Shown in pieces: positions 17,542-25,156 of a stretch of DNA of 64,000 nucleotides. The stretch spans positions 80,658 to 144,657 of the forward strand of contig CAZLGW010000011.1 in the NCBI GenBank assembly GCA_964559125.1. Reading direction: 5' to 3'. How positions within the stretch are numbered: position 1 is the first letter of the stretch; every line of letters starts with the position of its first letter. A model generated the notes under the pieces. That model did not search any database. It was not told where the DNA came from and saw nothing but the letters and a program-made list of their open reading frames with translations. This DNA is from Ravibacter sp964559125. GTDB lineage: Bacteria; Bacteroidota; Bacteroidia; Cytophagales; Spirosomataceae. The translations under genes were made by a program, and so were the position numbers.

Positions 17542-18996
17542 TTAAAGTGTGAGGCTCCAGCCGTTGCGGTATTCGCGGTTTACATACTGGTTGGCCAGAT
17601 CCCAGTTGGTAATCTTGCCCTGGGCGGCATCCCACAAAAGTTTCTTGCGACCATTGTACTTGTCGACGGTCCTTCTGCCTTCAGGATTGTCACGGAGCAT
17701 CCAGGTGCGAAGCGCTACGTTGCCGATCAGGATACTTTCGGTAAATGGTCCTGCGTATTCGAACGGAGAGCTGGTTTCAGCATTTCCGTAGCCGGCAAGG
17801 CAGGCATCCACCCAGTTGAGATAGTGATCTTCGTTGGGTACCCTTTTAATTGTTTCGGGGATATTGACAAACTCGTTATCGCGTAGCGGGAGCAGACGCG
17901 GACGTGCGCCGTAGCAGTCTGCCATCAGCTTTCCTTTGGCTCCTATAAACAATACGCCTCCGTCGGAGTTTCCGAATTCTTCGCCTTCTTTCAGCTCTTC
18001 GGGAAGTTCGGGCAGGATCCCGCCGTCGTACCAGCTCACCTTCAGGTCGCCCAAACCGTCTTTACGCGGGTATACGAGATGAATATTAGTCGAGAACGGA
18101 GTCCAATCCGGGGCATTGTCCTGGGGACGAAGCGTCATGGTCCAGTTACCGGCCACACTTGCTTCTACCGATTTGGGGTAGTCGATAGGAAGGATCCTGA
18201 AGACCGGGTCCATGATGTGGCAGGCCATGTCGCCGAGTGCGCCTGTACCGTAAGGCCACCATCCACGCCAGTTCCAGGGAAGGTAAGCTTCATTATAAGG
18301 TACTTTGGGAGCAGGGCCCAGCCATAGATCGAAATTAAGCTCTTTCGGGATCTGGAATGTCTTATCGGTCGGTACTGCCTGCGGCCATACCGGGCGGTTT
18401 GTCCAGCAAAGTACGCGGTCAACGTGGCCGATAATGCCTGAATCGTAGATCTCTTTCATGCGGCGTACCCCGTTACCTGATCCGCCCTGGTTGCCCATCT
18501 GGGTAACTACTTTGTATTTTTTGGCAGCCTGCGTCAGTATCCTGGCCTCATTGATGCTGTGCGTGAGCGGCTTTTGCGTATATACGTGCTTGCCCAACTG
18601 CATGGCGGCGAGAGTTGCTACTGCGTGGGTATGGTCAGGGGTTGAAATAGAACAGGCATCGATATTGCTCTTTTCCTTGTTCAGCATCTCGCGAAAATCC
18701 TTGTAGTATTTCGCGTTCGGGAAATTCTTTCTCGATTCTACTGCCTGGCGGTCGTCCACATCACAAAGTGCTACAATATTTACCCTCGGACTCTTCGCAA
18801 ACGAAGTGAGGTCGCTCTTACCTTTTCCTCCGACACCGATACCGGCTATATTCAACTTGTCACTGGGAGCTACATATCCTTTGCCTAATACATGCCTCGG
18901 GACTATGAAGAAAGCGGATGCCGCCAGTGAGGAGGCTTTGATGAAATTCCTCCTGGACGCAGCGCCCTTTTGCGTTGTTTTTTTAGAATGCTTCAT
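17542..18996 (-). CDS. Tat-exported Gfo/Idh/MocA family oxidoreductase
   Basis: NAD(P)-dependent oxidoreductase family acting on sugars, inositols or glycosides. 484 residues; a twin-arginine signal (SRRNFIKASSLAASAFFIVP, residues 14-33) shows export in folded form, as for the sugar-acting periplasmic members. Rossmann segment LNIAGIGVGGKGKSD (about 49-63), then CDVDDRQA, and the catalytic-type motif TQKPLTHSINEA (EKP/QKP lysine in family alignments; here QKP). C-terminal Gfo/Idh domain with WNWRGWWPYGTGALGDMACHIMD. Monocistronic between a terminator and the large regulator. Some exported homologues make or use 3-keto sugars; whether this one does is not shown. Confidence 0.88.
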   Translation of the reverse strand: MKHSKKTTQKGAASRRNFIKASSLAASAFFIVPRHVLGKGYVAPSDKLNIAGIGVGGKGKSDLTSFAKSPRVNIVALCDVDDRQAVESRKNFPNAKYYKDFREMLNKEKSNIDACSISTPDHTHAVATLAAMQLGKHVYTQKPLTHSINEARILTQAAKKYKVVTQMGNQGGSGNGVRRMKEIYDSGIIGHVDRVLCWTNRPVWPQAVPTDKTFQIPKELNFDLWLGPAPKVPYNEAYLPWNWRGWWPYGTGALGDMACHIMDPVFRILPIDYPKSVEASVAGNWTMTLRPQDNAPDWTPFSTNIHLVYPRKDGLGDLKVSWYDGGILPELPEELKEGEEFGNSDGGVLFIGAKGKLMADCYGARPRLLPLRDNEFVNIPETIKRVPNEDHYLNWVDACLAGYGNAETSSPFEYAGPFTESILIGNVALRTWMLRDNPEGRRTVDKYNGRKKLLWDAAQGKITNWDLANQYVNREYRNGWSLTL

Positions 18997-19200
18997 TGTA
19001 AACTTTACTTGTGAACGTAATGACAGGGTATAATTAAAAGGTTATTCAGCAATTACTTTTTAATACTGAAAGAATAAAGCTAAAGACTACCGGATTCTAA
19101 CCGGCAGGCCGATAATATATTTACAGGAGCATCGTACAGAAGGGGAGATGCTGCAGGAACCGGATGCTTTTGAGGCTTTTCTTCCCGATATGATCGCGTG

Positions 19201-22200
19201 ATGGTTATATTTGCGGACAATAGGTATGCAGAGATAAAACGGCTATTAAAACCTGACAATGAATTGACTCTCCTTAAATTCTTTGCTAACCTTATTCCTG
19301 TTTTAGCAATATGGCCTGGCGGATTTACGCCGGCTGCTTTCGGGCAGTGGGCAGACCTGCCGAAGCCAGTTCATATCACCAGCGACCAGGGGCTGCCCCA
19401 GGCTTTTAACCCCGCAATCCTGCAGGACCGGCAGGGATTTATCTGGATGGCTACCCTGGACGGGCTATGCCGCTATGACGGGCGGAATTTCAAGGTATTC
19501 CAGCCTTCCTCACGCGGCCTGTCCTCGATTTCAAGTGCGGCGGTTATCGGATTGAAAGAAGACAGGGAAGGAGGAATATGGATTGTCACGGAAAAAGGGA
19601 CCATCGACTATTTCAATCCTGGTAATGAAGCTTTTGAAAATATCTCACAGCACGCTTCCTTTCAAAAAGCCTTTCCCTGGAAACCGTATGAAGTACTGTA
19701 CGACAGCAGGAAAACGCTTTGGATCGGCTTCGGGGGCCATGGACTCGGCTCATTCGACCGCCAGGGCCTTAAGACCCGTCATTTCCTGCATGATCCCCAC
19801 CAGCCCGCTTCATTAGGTAATAACGACGTTTTCGGAATTCTCGAAGACCGGCATGGTTATATCTGGATAGGAACGGCAAACGGGCTCGATAGGCTGGATC
19901 CTGTTTCCGGGCGATTCCGGCATTACAGGCACGAAGAAGGAAATGCATCGTCGCTTCCCGAAAATAATATCCTCGGTATTTACGAGCGGCAGGACGGCAC
20001 TATGCTGGTGGCTTCCGGACAATACGTTTCCCTTTTTGACCCGGAAAGAGGGGTTATCAGATCGTACAGGTTACAAGGAACGGATAAGACAGTTAGAGAG
20101 CCCGTCGTTATGCAGTTTGCCACCGACCTGGAAGGCAATGATTACTTTGCCCAGCACGGATACCTGTACCGGTTTCATCCGGCAACCGGGGTGCAGATGC
20201 TGACAGGCAATGCAGCTTCCGGCATACTGAGTGTTTATATAGACAGGACCAACGTACTCTGGCTCGGAACGGACGGACAGGGTGTATATAAATTCAACCT
20301 GATGGCCGCCGGTTTCAGGGCGGAGGCCTATGAAAAGAATTTTCACACAGACCTGCTTTCGAAGCACCTGGGAATAGCCCCTCCGGAGATGCCACAGCTC
20401 TCTCCGGCAACATCGCCCTACTACTTCAGGGCCACAAATGACAAGAGGGGAAGAACCTGGTTTAACACCGGGTTTACACCTTTTTATCGTTGGGATCCTG
20501 TAATCCGCCGATTGGATAAGATCCCGTTCCTTTTCCCGATACAAAGTCATGAGCCGGCTCCTCCCGTTCCCCTGGCGACAGATCCGGACGGTAAGATATG
20601 GGCGCTGTATGATCATACGGTCGCCTGGTACGATGAAGCAGCCCATACCTGGATAAAATTCCCTTTCACTCTCAATTTGCCCCGGTTTACCGGCGACCAG
20701 ACCGACTACATGCGCCTGCTGCAGTTTGTGGTAGATGAACGGGATCTGTGGATCATTACCAACACACACGGACTGTTCAGGATAAACCGCGCGACAGGAA
20801 AAATAAGCCGGTATGCCCACAATCCCTCCGACACTTCTACACTCAGCAGCGACGCTTTATTCTGCATTTTTGCCGATCCTGAAGACAGCGACATTCTCTG
20901 GATAGGTACTTTCGGGAACGGTCTGTGCCGGTTTGACAAAACCACTGGTCGGTCACAGCGATTTACTGATGAGGACGGCCTTCCCAACAATGTCGTTTAC
21001 GCTGCCATACCCGATGCGGGTGATTACCTGTGGCTGGCGACCAACAAGGGCGTGTGCAGATTCCACCGCAAGACCTTTGAAACCAAAACCTACACGCGGG
21101 CAGACGGATTGCAGGCAGACGAGTTTAACCGGTTTCATTTTCTTCATTTGCCCGACGACCGTATTGTCCTGGGAGGACTGGAGGGGATCACGGCCTTTTA
21201 TCCCGGCCAGGTTGCTGAAGACGCTTTCGAACCCCGTATCGAAATTATCAGCATACAAATCAATAATGAACCGCTGCCACCCGATTTGTTACCCGGCGCC
21301 GTTCCGGTGCACCAGGCAAACCACCTGGAACTGGCTTCAGACCAGAATTTCATAACCGTAGGGTTTGCAGGAATGCAGTTTAACAACCCCGGGAAGATGC
21401 GGTTCCGCTATTTACTTGAAGGGGTGAACAGGGAGTGGGTGACCTCAGGAAACCCCGAAGCAATTTATACCAATCTGAGTCCCGGCTTATATACGCTGAA
21501 GTTAAATGCTTCCAATACATCGGGCAAATGGAGCCCGCACGTGCGTATACTGACCTTTCGTATAATGCCGCCGTGGTGGGCCGCCTGGTGGGCTTATATA
21601 CTGTATGTATTGGGTGCCCTTGCGTTGGTCTACGGGGCGGTAAGGCTGTACCTCAAACAGAGGGAAGCAGTGCACCTGAGAGAAATCGATGAGCTCAAAA
21701 CCCGGTTTTTTACCAATATCACCCATGAGTTCCGTACACCGCTAACGCTGATCCTTTCCCCGGTGCAGCAACTTAAAAAAGTGGCGAAAGCGCCCTCGGA
21801 ATGGCTGAAGAACGAGTTCCGGTTAGAGCTCATTGAGCGGAATGCCCGGCAGCTGCTGCAGCTGGTCAACCAGTTCCTGGATCTCTCCAGGATAGAGGCC
21901 GGTACGATGGAAATATACCGGCAGTTGGGCGATCTTACAGAATTTGTGAGGCAATTGACGGATTCTTTCAGGGACCAGGCCCAGGGGAAAAATATCTCGC
22001 TGGAGTTTCATTCCGGTCTGGCGGAACAGCGCTACTGGTTTGATGCCCTCAAGCTGGAAAGCATTGTCTATAACCTGGTAGCCAATGCCATCAAATTTAC
22101 GGAAGAGGGCGGCAGCGTCCGTGTGAACCTGGCAACTGCGGCAGGCGGAGTCAGTCTGGAAGTATCCGATACGGGCAAAGGGATTCCGGAAAACAAGCTG

Positions 22201-23244
22201 CCCCATATATTCGACCGTTTTTACCAATTGGATAATACCAGCACAAGAGAGCATCAGGGAAGTGGTATCGGGTTGGCGCTGATCAGGGAGCTGACAGGCT
22301 TGATGGGTGGCCATATCCGGGTGAAAAGCAAAGTGAACAGAGGCTCTGCTTTTACGGTATTCCTGCCTCTTGAGATGGCGGCGAAAGGAGATAAGGCGTT
22401 GTTTCAAAAGCGGGATTACCCTGAGCATCAGAACGGCATTTTGAAAAATCCTGTTCCGGGAGACCCCGCCCCGGAGACACCCGCAATAGTGCTGCTGGTC
22501 GAAGACAATAAGGAGCTTTCCGATTTTATTGCCGACTGCCTGCCGGAAGGCTACCGGGTGGAGCAGGCCTTCAACGGGCAGGAAGGTTTTGAAACGGCTA
22601 TTGTCCTCATGCCCGATATCGTGATCAGTGATGTGCTGATGCCGGTAATGGATGGCTTTACCCTCTGCCGGCAATTGAAAACCGACCTGCGTACTTCGCA
22701 TATCCCCGTCATCCTGCTTACTGCCAAAGCCTCGCAGGACAGCCGTATGGCAGGCTTGTCGGACGGCGCTGACCACTACCTCACCAAGCCTTTCCATCCG
22801 GATGAGTTGCTGCTACAGGTAAGCAACCAGCTCGAACAGCAACGTAAGTACAGGACATGGCTCCAATCGCAGTTCAGTGCCCTACCAGGGCCTACCGACG
22901 AAATAGCGGTTGAAAGCTCGGATCCTTTTATCGGGAAAATCTACGAGCTGTTGGAAGCCAATCTCGACAGCGCAGCTTACGATGTGAACCAGCTCACCAC
23001 CGACCTCGGTATGCACCGCAGCACTTTGTTCCGAAAAATCAAAATACTGACCGATCTTCCGCCCAACGACCTGATCCGCAGCTACCGCTTGAAGCGGGCC
23101 GCGCAATTCCTCGGCAAAGGCGCCATGATCTCAGACGCCGCCTATAAGGTGGGGTTCGATAATCTCTCCTATTTCAGCAAATGCTTTCGTGAGCAGTTTG
23201 GCATGACGCCGACGGAATACGGGAAGCAGCGGGGGGAAAATTAA
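19201..23244 (+). CDS. Hybrid two-component system sensor/regulator (HTCS)
   Basis: One-protein signalling system that senses a periplasmic ligand and activates neighbouring genes. About 1347 residues in the order: signal/anchor (LLKFFANLIPVLAIWPGGF), two seven-bladed Reg_prop propellers with blades such as GFIWMATLDGLCRYDG, GYIWIGTANGLDRLDP and ILWIGTFGNGLCRFDK (about 60-690), Y_Y_Y domain (about 700-785), one membrane helix (about 792-812), HisKA with phospho-acceptor His in TNITHEFRTPL (about 843), HATPase with N box (YNLVANAIKF), G1 (DTGKGIP) and G2 (GSGIGLAL), receiver with phospho-acceptor Asp in VISDVLMPVMDG (about 1143) and Lys in LTKPF, and an AraC-type HTH (about 1254-1345). The start is ATG 19201, preceded by GTG 19198; a TTG at 19252 would give a neater signal peptide. 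It probably controls the two downstream beta-helix genes. Confidence 0.93.
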   Translation: MVIFADNRYAEIKRLLKPDNELTLLKFFANLIPVLAIWPGGFTPAAFGQWADLPKPVHITSDQGLPQAFNPAILQDRQGFIWMATLDGLCRYDGRNFKVFQPSSRGLSSISSAAVIGLKEDREGGIWIVTEKGTIDYFNPGNEAFENISQHASFQKAFPWKPYEVLYDSRKTLWIGFGGHGLGSFDRQGLKTRHFLHDPHQPASLGNNDVFGILEDRHGYIWIGTANGLDRLDPVSGRFRHYRHEEGNASSLPENNILGIYERQDGTMLVASGQYVSLFDPERGVIRSYRLQGTDKTVREPVVMQFATDLEGNDYFAQHGYLYRFHPATGVQMLTGNAASGILSVYIDRTNVLWLGTDGQGVYKFNLMAAGFRAEAYEKNFHTDLLSKHLGIAPPEMPQLSPATSPYYFRATNDKRGRTWFNTGFTPFYRWDPVIRRLDKIPFLFPIQSHEPAPPVPLATDPDGKIWALYDHTVAWYDEAAHTWIKFPFTLNLPRFTGDQTDYMRLLQFVVDERDLWIITNTHGLFRINRATGKISRYAHNPSDTSTLSSDALFCIFADPEDSDILWIGTFGNGLCRFDKTTGRSQRFTDEDGLPNNVVYAAIPDAGDYLWLATNKGVCRFHRKTFETKTYTRADGLQADEFNRFHFLHLPDDRIVLGGLEGITAFYPGQVAEDAFEPRIEIISIQINNEPLPPDLLPGAVPVHQANHLELASDQNFITVGFAGMQFNNPGKMRFRYLLEGVNREWVTSGNPEAIYTNLSPGLYTLKLNASNTSGKWSPHVRILTFRIMPPWWAAWWAYILYVLGALALVYGAVRLYLKQREAVHLREIDELKTRFFTNITHEFRTPLTLILSPVQQLKKVAKAPSEWLKNEFRLELIERNARQLLQLVNQFLDLSRIEAGTMEIYRQLGDLTEFVRQLTDSFRDQAQGKNISLEFHSGLAEQRYWFDALKLESIVYNLVANAIKFTEEGGSVRVNLATAAGGVSLEVSDTGKGIPENKLPHIFDRFYQLDNTSTREHQGSGIGLALIRELTGLMGGHIRVKSKVNRGSAFTVFLPLEMAAKGDKALFQKRDYPEHQNGILKNPVPGDPAPETPAIVLLVEDNKELSDFIADCLPEGYRVEQAFNGQEGFETAIVLMPDIVISDVLMPVMDGFTLCRQLKTDLRTSHIPVILLTAKASQDSRMAGLSDGADHYLTKPFHPDELLLQVSNQLEQQRKYRTWLQSQFSALPGPTDEIAVESSDPFIGKIYELLEANLDSAAYDVNQLTTDLGMHRSTLFRKIKILTDLPPNDLIRSYRLKRAAQFLGKGAMISDAAYKVGFDNLSYFSKCFREQFGMTPTEYGKQRGEN

Positions 23245-23351
23245 TTACAATTTCCGGCTCCCTGCAACCTCAGCAACACAATCTGCAACCACGTTGACAA
23301 TCCGTTTTATGTCAAAAAGCGTGATTTGGGGGAATTATTTTCCCTCACACA

Positions 23352-25103
23352 ATGCGTACAGTTACTATGAGATTCTTTATTTTTTGTTTGTTAACAGGCT
23401 TTTGCCTGATGGCTGCTTCCGGTCAGGTGTATTCATACGCCGACAATCCGATCCTGTATGTAAAGATGGGGGGCAACGGCGATGGCTCTTCCTGGGCCGA
23501 TGCTATGGGCGATATCCAGGCTGCCATTAATTCTCCCGGCGCAGAGCAGGTGTGGGTAGCCAAAGGTACGTATTATCCCGGGGGAGACGGGCTGAAAATG
23601 AAGAATAGCGTGGCCATTTATGGCGGCTTCCCGGATGATGACAATGATGCCGGGATGGAGGAAAGAGACTGGACGGCAAACCCCACGATCCTGCATGGCA
23701 ATAACGAGAAAATAGTGGTCAATAATAGCTTCGCGGCAGGTGAGCCGCTGACCGCTTCCGCCATACTTGACGGGTTTACCATTACCGGTGGCAACAGTGG
23801 TTATGCCGGCGGGATAGCCAATCTGTATGCATCGCCCGTATTGAGGAACCTGGTCATTACCGGCAACGAAAGCGAAGGCGAAGGCGGCGGGATGTATAAC
23901 TGGTATAGCACTGCCGCTTTGACCAATGTGGTCATTTCGGGCAATTCCGCGAGGGTAAGTAGTGGTGGAGGAATATACAACGAGGAATCCTCACCAACAT
24001 TTACCAATGTGAGGATCAGTCAAAATTCTGCTAACAATAAGGGGGGAGGCGTATATAACCGGAATAGCTCCCCGCTATTTGTCAATGTGCTTTTTGACGG
24101 GAATACTTCGGGGGCTGAAGAAGGGGGGGGAGGAGTTTATGATGAGTGTTCTTCTTCAACGTTTATCAACGTAACGGTAAGCCGAAATCGAGTCATACAA
24201 CTATTAGATCGCGCCGGCGGAATATACCTGGACAAAAGCTCTTCTGCCTTGATCCGGAACAGTATAATTTGGGGAAATATTGAAGAAAGGGGCAATTTTG
24301 GCGGAAGCGTTGGCGACAGGCTCGATCCGGCCAGCAGTCATAATATTATTGAGGACGAGGAAGGTACATACCCCGACCCGCAGTTTGTCAATCCCGCCGG
24401 AGGAGATTATCGTCTTTCCTTTTCCAGCCCGGCGATCGACGCGGGGATCAATGATGCCTTCCCTGGCCTGAACGGGGCAAAAGACCTGGCCGGTAAAGAC
24501 AGGCTGTATGGCACAATGATCGATATAGGCGCGTATGAGTGGTGGGAGGGGCAACTACCTGTAACATTGGTGTCGTTTAAAGCGATACGGGAGGAAAACA
24601 CTGTTCAGCTTTCCTGGCAAACGACCGAAGAAGTGAATGCCTCGCATTTCGAAATACAGCGCAGCGCTGACTCAAAAAACTTCGAAAGTATCGGCTCCGT
24701 AGCTGTAAAAGGCAGCGGTAAGTACACCTTTACCGATGCCCCCTTCGGCTATGCTCAGGGTGCGGCACTCTTCTATTACCGTTTGAAAATGATGGATCTG
24801 GACGGCACGTACGCTTATTCGGAGATCCGCTCTGTGTCCTTCAAAAAGGCAGGAAATGTCATTTCCCGGAACAAACTCTATCCGAATCCTTCGGCACAAG
24901 GAATGGTGATCCTCGAAACGGCAGACGCTCAGGCTGACCCGGCCATCAGGATATTTGACGGGCTGGGCAGGGAAATCCCGGCCAGGATCTCCGGCTCGAA
25001 CGGGAGATACTTTATAGAAACTGCCGGCCTTCCTGCCGGGATGTATCATGTACAGGTGAAAAGCGCTGGCGGACAGCGGGGTATGAAGCTATTGGTTGAA
25101 TAA
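23352..25103 (+). CDS. Secreted parallel beta-helix protein with T9SS sorting domain
   Basis: 583 residues. Signal peptide (MRTVTMRFFIFCLLTGFCLMAA), a right-handed beta-helix with repeated ILDGFTITGGNSGYAGGI, TNVVISGNS and GGGIYNEESSP coils (about 60-350), a fibronectin-like segment starting LPVTLVSFKA (about 398) and containing NASHFEIQRSADSKNFESIG, and a C-terminal type-A T9SS sorting domain (LYPNPS... GMYHVQVKS, last about 75 residues). It should be exported by the PorSS machinery and anchored or released at the cell surface. No catalytic residues are identified; such helices are found in pectate-lyase-like enzymes and in adhesins. Paralogue of the next gene and downstream of the HTCS. Confidence 0.85.
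   Translation: MRTVTMRFFIFCLLTGFCLMAASGQVYSYADNPILYVKMGGNGDGSSWADAMGDIQAAINSPGAEQVWVAKGTYYPGGDGLKMKNSVAIYGGFPDDDNDAGMEERDWTANPTILHGNNEKIVVNNSFAAGEPLTASAILDGFTITGGNSGYAGGIANLYASPVLRNLVITGNESEGEGGGMYNWYSTAALTNVVISGNSARVSSGGGIYNEESSPTFTNVRISQNSANNKGGGVYNRNSSPLFVNVLFDGNTSGAEEGGGGVYDECSSSTFINVTVSRNRVIQLLDRAGGIYLDKSSSALIRNSIIWGNIEERGNFGGSVGDRLDPASSHNIIEDEEGTYPDPQFVNPAGGDYRLSFSSPAIDAGINDAFPGLNGAKDLAGKDRLYGTMIDIGAYEWWEGQLPVTLVSFKAIREENTVQLSWQTTEEVNASHFEIQRSADSKNFESIGSVAVKGSGKYTFTDAPFGYAQGAALFYYRLKMMDLDGTYAYSEIRSVSFKKAGNVISRNKLYPNPSAQGMVILETADAQADPAIRIFDGLGREIPARISGSNGRYFIETAGLPAGMYHVQVKSAGGQRGMKLLVE
24741..24760 (+). repeat. REP-like palindromic motif inside CDS (copy 1)
   Basis: CCCTTCGGCTATGCTCAGGG encodes PFGYAQG in the C-terminal region of the first beta-helix protein. 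The ends CCCT...AGGG and the core resemble the CCCTTCG...CTCAGGG family of short dispersed palindromes. Its diverged counterpart is at 27644-27663. Confidence 0.4.
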
Positions 25104-25156
25104 TAACGCGGTCCGTAACTGCGATTATATACAGTAACAAAACGTTTTATACCCTT

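Noticed and set aside
17542..18996. Inositol 2-dehydrogenase as a specific call for the Gfo/Idh protein
   Set aside because: The Tat signal and isolated position do not support myo-inositol catabolism; only the family is supported.
21823..22797. Long minus-strand open frame (324 codons) inside the hybrid sensor gene
   Set aside because: The opposite strand encodes intact kinase and receiver motifs; the antisense product is basic and low in recognisable motifs, a typical shadow of GC-rich coding.
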